Below are positions 1 through 7,520 of a stretch of 63,918 nt of DNA, piece after piece. Source of the DNA: an uncultured Oscillospiraceae bacterium (GTDB taxonomy: Bacteria; Bacillota; Clostridia; Oscillospirales; Ruminococcaceae). Location of the stretch: positions 1 to 63,918 of the forward strand of contig CAKSWY010000015.1 of the NCBI GenBank assembly GCA_934513685.1, given 5' to 3'. The notes beneath the pieces are model-generated. The model searched no databases. It was not told the DNA's origin and saw nothing but the letters and a program-made list of their open reading frames with translations. The position numbers were made by a program, and so were the translations under genes. The first letter of the stretch is position 1; each line of letters starts with the position of its first letter.

Positions 1-1
1 C

Positions 2-238
2 CAGAACCGTCGTGCTGAGGACGTTGTGGCCAAGGTCAAGGAGAGCGGCGCGCAGGGTCTGGTGCTGTTCATGCAGCAGTTCTGCGACCCCGAGGAGATG
101 GAGTATCCCTACCTGAAGAAGGCTCTGGATGCCGCCAACATTCCTCACATCAAGCTGGGCGTCGACCAGCAGATGCGCGACTTCGGTCAGGCTGCCACCG
201 CCATCGAGGCTTTTGCCGACGTGCTGAGCGTGCAGTAA
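2..238 (+). CDS. 2-hydroxyacyl-CoA dehydratase subunit, C-terminal end (partial)
   Basis: The window opens inside this frame, so the start is missing; about 78 residues and the TAA stop are seen. The segment GLVLFMQQFCDPEEMEYPY followed by a short helix and a 'PHIKLGVDQQM' strand matches the C-terminal part of the HgdB/BcrC/FldC family. These subunits dehydrate 2-hydroxyacyl-CoA during amino-acid fermentation and carry cysteine-ligated [4Fe-4S] clusters; the single Cys here lies in the expected place. The exact substrate (glutaryl, lactyl, phenyllactyl) cannot be told from the tail. A strong hairpin terminator follows about 60 bases later, so this is the last gene of its operon. Confidence 0.85.
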   Translation, partial: QNRRAEDVVAKVKESGAQGLVLFMQQFCDPEEMEYPYLKKALDAANIPHIKLGVDQQMRDFGQAATAIEAFADVLSVQ

Positions 239-294
239 GCTGCTGCGGAATCCTTTCCGCCAGTGCTGACGAAGCAAGCTGATAAAGCTGAATA

Positions 295-332
295 AAAAGG
301 TGCCGTACCCGCAAGGGTACGGCACCTTTTTT
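295..332 (+). terminator. Bidirectional intrinsic terminator
   Basis: A 14-bp perfect stem (AAGGTGCCGTACCC / GGGTACGGCACCTT) closes a GCAA tetraloop and runs into six T. Read on the other strand it also ends in a T-run, so it can stop the dehydratase operon on the plus strand and the converging PAP2 gene on the minus strand. Confidence 0.93.
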
Positions 333-359
333 GTGCTTTTGAGAAGATTTAACGAAGGC

Positions 360-854
360 TTACAGCACAAAGCAGCCAAGCCAGCCCAGCGCCCCGCCCA
401 GCAGGGCACCGGCGGCCACGTCCTTGACAAAATGCACCCCGCCGATCACCCGAACCAGGGCGATCAGCAGCGTGATGGCGGCCAGCACCGGCCCAAGCGG
501 GGGCACCGCGTAGAAGAACACCGCGGTGATGACGGCGGCGCTGAGCACATGGCGGCTGGGGAAGGACTCACCCTTCTTTTCCTTGTTCAGCAGCGGGGGC
601 AGGCCCAGCACCACGGTGGGCCGGGGGCGGTTCAGGGCGGCGCGCAGAGCGGTACCGGCCACAAACACGGCGGCGGGCACCAGAACCGCCCGAAAAATGC
701 GGGTGTCCCGATGCACGGCCAGCCACAGCAGCAGCAGGGGATAGGCGGCATAAACCAGCAGGGCCAGCAGCTTGTCGGCAGCGCGCAGGGCGGCCAGCGC
801 CCGGGGCCGGGCGGTGAACCAGCGGTACACGGCCTGATAACGGCGGCGATTCAT
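360..854 (-). CDS. PAP2-superfamily phosphatase (membrane)
   Basis: A 164-residue integral membrane protein with the three acid-phosphatase motifs of the PAP2 superfamily: RPRP at about residues 76-79, SFPSRH at 97-102, and G-x-H-F-V-K-D at about 139-145 with the catalytic His. Family members remove phosphate from undecaprenyl pyrophosphate, phosphatidic acid or related lipids at the outer face of the membrane. Length and hydrophobic segments fit the short bacterial class. The start lies 10 bases after the stop of the HD-domain gene at 865-1434, so the two are probably one transcript. Lipid substrate unknown. Confidence 0.88.
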   Translation of the reverse strand: MNRRRYQAVYRWFTARPRALAALRAADKLLALLVYAAYPLLLLWLAVHRDTRIFRAVLVPAAVFVAGTALRAALNRPRPTVVLGLPPLLNKEKKGESFPSRHVLSAAVITAVFFYAVPPLGPVLAAITLLIALVRVIGGVHFVKDVAAGALLGGALGWLGCFVL

Positions 855-864
855 GGGGCAGCCC

Positions 865-1434
865 TCACGCCTTGGGGCCGAGGCCCAGTTCGTCCATGTG
901 CTCGCGCATTCCCTCGATGCACAGTGCCATTACGTCGGTCAGCTCCATGCCCAGCATATCGCAGCCCTTCTGGATGAGCGGCCGGTTGATTTTGGCGGCG
1001 AACTTTTTATCCTTGAACTTCTTCTTGACGCTGGAAGACTCCAGATCGCTCAGCCCGCCGGGACGCATCCGGGCGGTGGCAGCCACCAGGCCGGTCAGCT
1101 CGTCCACCGTGAACAGGCTCTTCTCCATCTCGGTGAGCGGCTCCACATCGTTGCGAAGGGTCCAGCCGTGGGCCAGAATGGCCCGGATGCTCACCTCATC
1201 CACACCGGCCTGGCGCAGAGGCTCGGCCGTGTGGTCCAGGTGCTCTTCCGGGTACTGCTCGTAGTCGTAGTCATGCAGGTAGCCTACGGCCTCCCAATAG
1301 GCGGGGTCCTGCCCAAAATGGCGTGCCATGGCCCCCATGGCGGCCGAAACGCCGATGGCGTGCTCGAACAGATGGGCTTCGGTGGTGGTGGTGGCCAACA
1401 GCTCCTTGGCGCGGGACAGAGTGAGGGTAGGCAT
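865..1434 (-). CDS. HD-domain hydrolase
   Basis: 189 residues. A His at about residue 25 (LFEHAIGVS) and the HD pair at 54-55 (GYLHDYDYEQYPEEH), followed by an I-L-A-H-G-W motif near residue 90, make the metal-binding core of the HD superfamily of phosphohydrolases. The start chosen (MPTLTLSRAKE) has an AAAGGAG ribosome site 8 bases upstream; a longer in-frame reading exists but lacks this. The C-terminal third is rich in Lys and helical. Relatives act on nucleotides or phosphorylated metabolites; the substrate is not predictable. Probably co-transcribed with the PAP2 gene. Confidence 0.82.
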   Translation of the reverse strand: MPTLTLSRAKELLATTTTEAHLFEHAIGVSAAMGAMARHFGQDPAYWEAVGYLHDYDYEQYPEEHLDHTAEPLRQAGVDEVSIRAILAHGWTLRNDVEPLTEMEKSLFTVDELTGLVAATARMRPGGLSDLESSSVKKKFKDKKFAAKINRPLIQKGCDMLGMELTDVMALCIEGMREHMDELGLGPKA

Positions 1435-1540
1435 GAGAAAAACTCCTTTCAGAACAAAAAAGGCCGACCGTGAGAGGGGGGCGAACGCAGGGGAGACGGG
1501 GCGTGCGTCGCTACCGCGGCCCAGCTGCAAAGGCAAGGTG

Positions 1541-1588
1541 CCACCTCATCAGTCGCTTGCGCGGCAGCTTCCCCTCAAGGGGAAGCCG
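1541..1588 (+). repeat. Dispersed palindromic repeat, copy 1
   Basis: CCACCTCATCAGTCGCTTGC continues into a CAGCTTCCCC/GGGGAAGC palindrome. The same two-part unit (CCACCTCATC arm, variable C/G stem, TTCCCCTCRAGGGGAA palindrome) occurs at 4177, 4317, 22352 and 22489, with a core-only copy at 20289. It sits in the non-coding gap between the lipoprotein and HD genes. Confidence 0.85.
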
Positions 1589-1718
1589 AGGGCAGCGCAG
1601 GCAAAATACTGCAATGAAAAGCCCTACATCCGCGCCGTCAGCCGCCGGTCGCTGGCTTTATTGTAGCACAGCGCCCGGACCCATTCAAGCGTCAGCCTGC
1701 CTCGGTGTACAGGACCTC

Positions 1719-2374
1719 CTACAGCGGCAGGTAGGTGTAGGTGCTGCACATATTCTCCTCGCCGTCGTAATAGGTGATGGCTTCCACCAGATTTCCGGCC
1801 TCGTCGTAGTGGTTTTCCATCCGCTGGTCGCATTCGCCGGAGGAATCGCTGCCCCAGGTACGGGTCAGATTGCCGTGGTCGTCGTACTCGTAGTTCAGGT
1901 CCACGTCGCCCCGGTTCGCAAAGTGGCTGTGGTAGTAAACCATCTGGTCGTCGCTGATCCGGTTGTGGGAGACCATCTCGGTGCCGACGGGGTTCGTGTC
2001 CATCACGGTGGTCTCGATGTACAGGCCGTCGCCGGCCAGGGTGTCAAAGTCCCGGGTGACGGTCTCGGTGACGCCGGAGGGCTGGTTGTCGATGGTTTCC
2101 GCCAGCAGGGCGCCGGTCTCGCTGTAACGGCTGGTGATGGTCTGGGGTAGGAGCCGTCCGGCACGGTGATGATCTCGCTGGCCTGATAGGGCTTCGGCGC
2201 GGCGGTGGGGGCCGGAGTAGGCTTAGCTGTGGCGGAAGGCGCGGCCGCGGAAGAAGAGGCGGAAGAGGACGGGGCACCGCAGGCGGTCAGCAGCAACAGG
2301 GCGGCGCAGACACCGGCCAGCCGGGAGAGGGAACGACGGGGAAACGTGTTGTTCATAAAAATGCTCATTTTCAT
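1719..2374 (-). pseudogene. Lipoprotein with YD-like repeats, broken by one frameshift
   Basis: The first part encodes a lipoprotein signal (Arg/Ser-rich N-terminus, LLLLTAC lipobox), then an Ala/Ser/Thr/Pro linker ending at PDGSYP. From there the frame is wrong; one extra C in the four-base C run at 2144-2147 (read on the minus strand) would restore Q-T-I-T-S-R-Y-S-E-T-G and join to the downstream part. That part carries two YD-repeat-like motifs (YEYDDHGNLTRTW, NHYDEAGNLVEAITYYDG) as in Rhs/wall-associated proteins. Intact length would be about 218 residues. Whether this is a real mutation, phase variation at the short homopolymer, or a sequencing error cannot be decided here. Function unknown. 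Confidence 0.75.
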
Positions 2375-2512
2375 CCGTTTGAGGGGTTATCCAAAGTATA
2401 AGGTAAGGACGATAATGCGGTCAAAGAGAAATAGGAAAGAATGCATGGTATTTACCAAATGGTAACTCTCTCGCCGGTGAAAGGCAAAACTCGGCCGATT
2501 CGCCCCCAAAAA

Positions 2513-2554
2513 CAAAAAAGCCGTCCGCGTGCTCCAAAACGGAACGGCGGACGG
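2513..2554 (-). terminator. Intrinsic terminator of folT
   Basis: On the minus strand CCGTCCGC and GCGGACGG form an 8-bp stem around an 18-base loop, followed by C and six T, 43 bases after the folT stop. Confidence 0.8.
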
Positions 2555-2596
2555 CGGAGTTTAGGATGGCTTTCAACCATTCAGGTGTCTGGCGGT

Positions 2597-3223
2597 TTAA
2601 AACCAGGCCAGGCGCTTTTGTACGGCCACTTCTTTGGGCAGCAGACCGCTTCGGGCCAGGGCGGGCAGCGCCAGCTGGAACATCAGCACCATGAGCAGCA
2701 CCTCAATGGGCAGCATGGTGGTGTTTTTGATAAGGCCGGTGGTGAAGTAATAGTAGTAGCCCTTGCCGTAGAGCATGGCCTTCCACACGCTGCCCAGCAG
2801 CACGTTGCTGCCGTAGTTGATGATCAGCCGCACCACCACCAGCCGCAGCACGGTGATGCGCTGGCGGTACAGCAGGGTGCCGTAGATCAGCCCCGAGAGC
2901 ATGGCCGTGATGAGATAGCCGGGAAAATACGGCTCGCCAAAGCTGGAGATGAGAAAGCCCAGTGTGTCATTGGCGAAGCCCACCAGAATGCCCACGGCCG
3001 GGCCGTACACATAGCAGCCCAGCGAAATGACCAGAAAGCTGAAGTAGATTTTCAGCGAGGTGCCCAAAAGGTAGATGGGGAAGCTCTCCAGCACGATGGA
3101 TGCGGCGGTGATGATGCCTGCCAGGGTGAGCATCCGCACGTTTTTCAGCTGGGCGCGGGCGTCGGCCCAATAAGCGGGGGTCAGGGGCGAAAAGGTGCCG
3201 AACAGGGCGGAAGAAGACTGCAT
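2597..3223 (-). CDS. folT: Folate ECF transporter S component
   Basis: 208 residues with about six hydrophobic segments. The pattern LESFPIYLLGTSLKIYFSF, the N-D-T-L-G-F region and the conserved MLSGLIYG are typical of the folate-family ECF S component, which binds folate in the membrane and is driven by the shared EcfAA'T module encoded elsewhere. Assignment is strongly supported by the tetrahydrofolate riboswitch in its leader. The start ATG has an AGGAGG site embedded in the 3' side of a leader hairpin, consistent with ligand-controlled expression. It is a single-gene transcript with its own promoter and terminator. Confidence 0.93.
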   Translation of the reverse strand: MQSSSALFGTFSPLTPAYWADARAQLKNVRMLTLAGIITAASIVLESFPIYLLGTSLKIYFSFLVISLGCYVYGPAVGILVGFANDTLGFLISSFGEPYFPGYLITAMLSGLIYGTLLYRQRITVLRLVVVRLIINYGSNVLLGSVWKAMLYGKGYYYYFTTGLIKNTTMLPIEVLLMVLMFQLALPALARSGLLPKEVAVQKRLAWF

Positions 3224-3236
3224 AAAAAATACCTCC

Positions 3237-3264
3237 TTTTATGCGGCGGCGTCGCTGCATAAAA
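3237..3264 (-). promoter_or_regulatory. Leader hairpin abutting the folT ribosome site
   Basis: On the minus strand TTTTATGC ... GCATAAAA pair (8 bp) around a GC-rich loop. The 3' arm runs directly into the AGGAGG of folT, so folding or unfolding of this stem could control ribosome access as the output of the upstream riboswitch. Pairing is seen; the regulatory role is inferred. Confidence 0.5.
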
Positions 3265-3363
3265 GAAGGCGAAGAAGGGCACGGCCGCCACAGCCATGGC
3301 CCGGAAAATCCAACTGGGCGCACGGGGCGGCAGGGCCTCTGGCTTCTGCACGCTTCCCATGCA

Positions 3364-3466
3364 GCAGCGGGATGCAGGCTGTGTACCGCAAGGGAGGGTT
3401 CCCTTTTCGTCCGCCCCACAACTCCCCGTTGGGGCGGCACTTTACGCACACAGCCTTACTCTGCGA
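3364..3466 (-). promoter_or_regulatory. Tetrahydrofolate (THF) riboswitch
   Basis: The minus-strand leader of folT carries the conserved parts of the THF-I aptamer in order: AGAGTA, a GTGCGTAAAGTG segment, a GCCGCCCC/GGGGCGG hairpin, ACGAA, a second small hairpin, then GCGGT and the closing TGCATCC strand. The flanking GCAG/CTGC strands can close P1. Location 140 bases before a folate transporter is the classic context in Clostridia. Confidence 0.9.
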
Positions 3467-3474
3467 ACAAGGCT

Positions 3475-3503
3475 ATCATACGCCATGCGCCGGCATTTTG
3501 CAA
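3475..3503 (-). promoter_or_regulatory. Promoter of the folT riboswitch leader
   Basis: Minus-strand TTGCAA, 17-base spacer, TATGAT. Predicted transcription start falls at the first base of the THF aptamer. Confidence 0.75.
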
Positions 3504-3700
3504 GCGAAACGGTGAAAAAACTTCGGCCGCCAGCCAAAACGGCCGCACGACAGGGCGTTGAACGAAAAGACGCTGAAATCAGCGGCCCGGCGTTTTACAA
3601 AACCGGGCGGCTATGGTATCATACTGTTCAGCAGGCCAACGCCCGCAAAAGGCCCCATCGGACCGAGGGGCAGGCGCTGCACAGAAGGAGAAAACGGGAC

Positions 3701-4117
3701 ATGAAAAACGAAAAATATCAAATTCCCCGCGGGATGATTTTTGTATTCCTCAGCATTGCCATTGTGTGGGCGTTCATTCTGCCCAAATATCTGGACAAGA
3801 AGGCCCAGGACAAGTTTGCCAAGCCCTTGTTTACCCACGAGGTGCCCGCCACGGCCACGCTGGTGCAGCAATCCACCGCCAAGGACGATGCAGGCGGCGT
3901 GACGGCGGCACTGCTGCTGGGCACCAACTGGACCGAACAGCAGCTGCTGGATTACTACGGCGACACGGAGTATCCGCCCTTTAAAAAGGATCAGACCGTC
4001 ACGCTGGCGGCCCGCCCGCTGGGCGAAGCCAGCCTGGAGGCCCTGTCGGAGGCCGGTAAGCGGGAAGCCGGGCAGGATTACTGGTTTGTGTATTTGTACA
4101 GCGCCCCGCAGGGGTAA
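3701..4117 (+). CDS. Small membrane-anchored protein of unknown function
   Basis: 138 residues. A charged N-terminus (KNEKYQIPR) is followed by one membrane segment (about residues 11-29, FVFLSIAIVWAFILPKYL) and an outward domain rich in Thr, Ala and charged residues. The start is preceded by AGAAGGAG. No known domain is recognised; the domain contains 'LLLGTNWTEQQLLDYYGDTEY' style helix-turn sequence but no catalytic motif. It has no close neighbours in the same direction, and a repeat-associated hairpin with a T-run ends about 250 bases downstream. Confidence 0.65.
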   Translation: MKNEKYQIPRGMIFVFLSIAIVWAFILPKYLDKKAQDKFAKPLFTHEVPATATLVQQSTAKDDAGGVTAALLLGTNWTEQQLLDYYGDTEYPPFKKDQTVTLAARPLGEASLEALSEAGKREAGQDYWFVYLYSAPQG

Positions 4118-4176
4118 TGGTTTTTGATTCTGCAGCGAAGTTTTTTGCGGCGGTGGTGCTTTCGGCCGAGAATTCA

Positions 4177-4223
4177 GGCTTCCCCTCGAGGGGAAGCTGT
4201 CGCGACAGCGACTGATGAGGTGG
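4177..4223 (-). repeat. Dispersed palindromic repeat, copy 2 (inverted)
   Basis: GGCTTCCCCTCGAGGGGAAG, then GCTGTCGCGACAGC (a second perfect palindrome), then GACTGATGAGGTGG: the same unit as copy 1 in the opposite orientation. Confidence 0.85.
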
Positions 4224-4316
4224 CGTCTGGCCTTTACGGTTAGGCTGTGGCAGTGACAAATGTAGCTCAGGTGGCCATATTGCCTTCGCACGCTAAGTTA
4301 CAGCGGCGATTCACGC

Positions 4317-4376
4317 CCCACCTCATCTGCCTCACTCCGTTCGGCACCTTCCCCTCAAGGGGAAGGTTTTTTTTGC
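4317..4376 (+). repeat. Dispersed palindromic repeat, copy 3, doubling as terminator
   Basis: CCCACCTCATCTGCCTCACT, then CGTTCGGC and ACCTTCCCCTCAAGGGGAAGGT followed by eight T. The terminal palindrome plus T-run would act as a plus-strand terminator for the gene ending at 4117. Copies 2 and 3 face each other across about 95 bases. Confidence 0.8.
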
Positions 4377-4380
4377 CGCG

Positions 4381-5283
4381 TCATTCGCTGCAGTCGGCGG
4401 CGGCCAGCACCATGCGCTCCAGCTCCTTGGCGGCGGTGCTCAGGTATTGGCGGCGCTGCTTCAAAAAGCAGACCTTTCGTGTGGGAATCGGCGACTTCAG
4501 GCGCAGGCGGCGCAGCTCCCGGTTGGCGGCTTCTTCCTGCAGGAAGGACTCCGGCACAAACCCCACGCCCAGTTCACTTTTGACCATGGGAAGCACCTGG
4601 TCGGCGGTGGCGGCCTCAATGTCCGGCTTGAGCAGCAGGCCCTGCTGGGCGAACAGGTCGGAGTAAAACTCAAAGGTGGAGGTGTTGGGGCCAAGGCAGA
4701 TCAGGGGATGGCGGGCCAGCTCCTGCAGCGAAAGCTCCTTGTCCCACAGGCCCGAAAAGGCGGAGCTGCAGATGGGCACCTCCTGAATTTCCATGATCGT
4801 GCGGCTTTGCAGAGAGTCCGGTACGCTGGCGGGGGTGGTCACCATGGCAAAGTCGGCCAGACCGTTTTTCAGCACGTCGATGGCCTGCGGCGTGGAGTGG
4901 TTGGACAGGCGCACCCGCACGCCCGGGTACCGGAAGCGGTAGGCCTTCAGAATCGGCAGCAGGCAGCAGCGCAGCGAGATCTCGCTGGCGGAGATGGTCA
5001 CCACGCCGCCGTGCAGCCCCCGGCTGATGGCCAGCTCCTCCTCGCCGGACTGAATGTGCGCAAAGGCCAGGGAGATGTGGGCATACAGCTGCTCGCCCTC
5101 GGGGGTGAGCTGTGCCCCCCGGCTGGAGCGGATGAACAGCTTGCAGCCCAAAGCCTGCTCGAGATTTTTGATGGTGCGGGTCACGTTGGGCTGGTTGTTC
5201 ATCAAAACAACGGCGGCCTGGGTAAAGCTGTGGTATTTTGCCACATAATAAAAAACGCGGTAGCTGTCGTAGCTGATGTTCAT
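4381..5283 (-). CDS. LysR-family transcriptional regulator
   Basis: 300 residues from the ATG at 5283 (MNISYDSYRVF); an upstream in-frame ATG at 5298 lacks a ribosome site, while GGAG precedes the chosen one. The N-terminal winged helix-turn-helix (VFYYVAKYHSFTQAAVVL ... NVTRTIKNLE) is followed by the LysR substrate-binding domain. The gene is divergent from the cytidylate-kinase-like/MATE pair at 5406, the usual arrangement for a LysR target. Effector unknown. Confidence 0.9.
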   Translation of the reverse strand: MNISYDSYRVFYYVAKYHSFTQAAVVLMNNQPNVTRTIKNLEQALGCKLFIRSSRGAQLTPEGEQLYAHISLAFAHIQSGEEELAISRGLHGGVVTISASEISLRCCLLPILKAYRFRYPGVRVRLSNHSTPQAIDVLKNGLADFAMVTTPASVPDSLQSRTIMEIQEVPICSSAFSGLWDKELSLQELARHPLICLGPNTSTFEFYSDLFAQQGLLLKPDIEAATADQVLPMVKSELGVGFVPESFLQEEAANRELRRLRLKSPIPTRKVCFLKQRRQYLSTAAKELERMVLAAADCSE

Positions 5284-5303
5284 ACAGAGTTTCTCCATAT
5301 CAG

Positions 5304-5340
5304 ATTGATATATTAAACTGGTAAAATTGATATTTCAAAT
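5304..5340. promoter_or_regulatory. Candidate LysR operator between divergent genes
   Basis: ATTGATAT is repeated exactly 22 bases apart (two helical turns) inside an AT-rich stretch of the divergent region. A TATAAT box lies downstream at about 5357-5362 toward the kinase gene, but no good -35 is spaced correctly, as expected for an activator-dependent promoter. Confidence 0.4.
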
Positions 5341-5405
5341 ATGCTGCTGTCGTGATTATAATAGAGTGGCAGATGGAAAGTCAATGGGACGGGAGGAGAA
5401 ACATT

Positions 5406-6041
5406 ATGGCAGACAAAATGCCTCAAATCGTTTGTGTCGGGCGGCAGTACGGCAGCGGCGGACGTGAGATCGGCGAGCGGCTGGCAGAAAGGCTGGGCGT
5501 GCCGTGCTACGACAAGCTTCTCATCAAAAAGACGGCCGCGGAATCCGGCCTGAGCGAGGACTTCATCCGGCAGGAGGAAGAGACCCCGGCGCAGAGCCGC
5601 TGGTTTTTGAGCGGCAACGCCTTTGCGGATGCCGCCGCCATTTCGGAGGCGTTTTACTCCGGCAGCCAGCTGATCTACGACGCCGAGCAGAAGGTCATCC
5701 GGCAGCTGGCGGAGAAAGGCCCCTGCGTGATCGTGGGGCGCTGCGCTTCGGAGCTTTTGAAGGGCAGCAACGTGCTGTCGGTGTTCATCTATGCCGACGA
5801 GCAGGACTGCGTGGCCCGCGTGATGAAGCGCAACCAGCTGAGTGAGCACGAGGCGGCCAAGCGCATCAAGCATGTGGACCATATGCGCCAAAAGTACTTT
5901 GCCTGCTATGCAGACAGCGAGTGGGGCCAGCCGGAGAGCTACGACCTGATGCTGTCCAGCAGCAAATTTGGAATTGACGGCTGTGTGGAGCTGATCCTCG
6001 GCAGCCTGGCGCAAATGAAAGGAGAGGCTTCCGTTGAATAA
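5406..6041 (+). CDS. Cytidylate kinase-like protein
   Basis: 211 residues starting at the ATG after GGGAGGAG. The N-terminus (QIVCVGRQYGSGGREIGERL) is the P-loop variant of the AAA/cytidylate-kinase-like family, in which the Walker A lysine is replaced; a lid region with R-V-M-K-R-N-Q and 'AAKRIKHVDHMR' follows. Members are common in Clostridia next to transporters, and their substrate has not been settled; it need not be CMP. The stop overlaps the TTG start of the MATE gene by 8 bases, so the two are translationally coupled. Confidence 0.85.
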   Translation: MADKMPQIVCVGRQYGSGGREIGERLAERLGVPCYDKLLIKKTAAESGLSEDFIRQEEETPAQSRWFLSGNAFADAAAISEAFYSGSQLIYDAEQKVIRQLAEKGPCVIVGRCASELLKGSNVLSVFIYADEQDCVARVMKRNQLSEHEAAKRIKHVDHMRQKYFACYADSEWGQPESYDLMLSSSKFGIDGCVELILGSLAQMKGEASVE

Positions 6042-7386
6042 GGACCTTACCGTAGGAGAACCGGAAAAAGTTCTCTGGAAATTCTGCCTGCCGCTGTTCG
6101 GCAGCATTGTGTTCCAGCAGCTGTACAACATTGCCGACAGCCTGGTTGCGGGCAAGTTCATCGGCGAAAATGCCCTGGCGGCCGTGGGCAACAGCTATGA
6201 GATCACCCTGATCTTCATCGCCTTCGCTTTTGGCTGCAACATGGGCTGCAGCGTGATCGTGTCCCAGTTCTTCGGGGCCAAAAAGTTCAGCAAGATGAAA
6301 ACGGCGGTGTCCACCGCCTGCATTGCCAGCGCGGTGCTGTGCGCGGCGCTGATGGCGGGCGGCATTCTGGGCTGCGATGCGCTGCTGCGGGGCATCAACA
6401 CGCCGCAGGAGGTCTTTGCCGACTCCAAACTGTATCTGGACATCTATATTTGGAGCCTGCCCTTTGTGTTCTTCTACAACATTGCCACAGGTATTTTCTC
6501 GGCTTTGGGCGACTCCAAGACTCCCTTTATCTTCCTGGCCATTTCCTCCACGGCTAACATCGGCATGGACATCCTGTTTGTTACGGCGCTGAACATGGGC
6601 GTGGCGGGCGTTGCCTGGGCCACCTTCCTGTGCCAGGGCGTCAGCTGTGTGCTGGCGGTCGCGGTGGTGTTCAAGCGGCTGAAGGCCGTTGAGGGCGATG
6701 AGAAGGCCGAGCTGTTCTCGCTGCCGATTCTGGGCCGGATCGTGGTGATCGCGGTGCCCAGCATTCTGCAGCAGGGCTCCATCTCGGTGGGCAACATCAT
6801 CATTCAGTCGGTCATCAACGGCTTCGGCCCCGGCGTCATGGCGGGCTATTCGGCCGCTGTGAAGATGAACAACCTCGTCATCACCTCCTTCACCACCCTG
6901 GGCAACGGCATCTCCAACTACACCGCCCAGAACGTGGGCGCTGAGAAGCTGTACCGGGTGAAGCAGGGCTTCCGCGCAGGCGTGAAGATGGTGTGGATGC
7001 TGAGCCTGCCGCTGTTTGTGCTGTACTTCTTCGCGGGCCGGCTCATCCTGCTGTTCTTCATCAGCCAGCCCACCACCACCGCCATTCAGACGGGCGTGAC
7101 CTTCCTGCGTATTCTGTCGCCCTTCTACTTCATCATTTCGGCCAAGCTGGTGGCCGACGGCATTCTGCGCGGCGCGGGCATGATGAACAAGTTCATGATC
7201 GCCACCTTTGCCGATCTGATCCTGCGTGTGATCCTGGCGATCACCCTGGCAAAAACGGCTCTGGGTGCCACCGGCATCTGGTGCGCCTGGCCGGTGGGCT
7301 GGTGCACGGCTGCGGTGCTGTCCATCGGGTTCTACCGCACCGGCGCCTGGAAAAACGACAAGGTGCCGGAGACGGAAGCCGCTTGA
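6034..7386 (+). CDS. MATE-family efflux transporter
   Basis: 450 residues, about twelve membrane helices in two similar halves. The N-terminal half has the MATE signature PLFGSIVFQQLYNIADSLV and G-K-F-I-G-E-N-A-L-A-A-V-G. The TTG start lies within the end of the preceding gene behind GGAGAGG. Family members export cationic drugs or metabolites using Na+ or H+ gradients; cargo unknown. Coupling to the kinase-like gene and the divergent LysR regulator suggests one regulated unit. Confidence 0.92.
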   Translation: MNKDLTVGEPEKVLWKFCLPLFGSIVFQQLYNIADSLVAGKFIGENALAAVGNSYEITLIFIAFAFGCNMGCSVIVSQFFGAKKFSKMKTAVSTACIASAVLCAALMAGGILGCDALLRGINTPQEVFADSKLYLDIYIWSLPFVFFYNIATGIFSALGDSKTPFIFLAISSTANIGMDILFVTALNMGVAGVAWATFLCQGVSCVLAVAVVFKRLKAVEGDEKAELFSLPILGRIVVIAVPSILQQGSISVGNIIIQSVINGFGPGVMAGYSAAVKMNNLVITSFTTLGNGISNYTAQNVGAEKLYRVKQGFRAGVKMVWMLSLPLFVLYFFAGRLILLFFISQPTTTAIQTGVTFLRILSPFYFIISAKLVADGILRGAGMMNKFMIATFADLILRVILAITLAKTALGATGIWCAWPVGWCTAAVLSIGFYRTGAWKNDKVPETEAA

Positions 7387-7433
7387 TGGGCGAAGGCTTC
7401 ATGGTATGAGCTCCTTTGTATAAAACAAAACAA

Positions 7434-7471
7434 ACAGGGCGCGGTTCCCGGTCTGGGGGAACCGCGCCCTG
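7434..7471. terminator. Bidirectional terminator between converging genes
   Basis: CAGGGCGCGGTTCCC and GGGGAACCGCGCCCTG form a long GC-rich stem, with a T-rich tail on the plus side (TGTCTGTTTT) and TTTGTTTTGTTTT on the minus side. It separates the MATE gene from the M3 peptidase. Confidence 0.88.
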
Positions 7472-7520
7472 TGTCTGTTTTCAGGGGTATAGCAAGCGAT
7501 TACAGCGACGATATTCTCAA

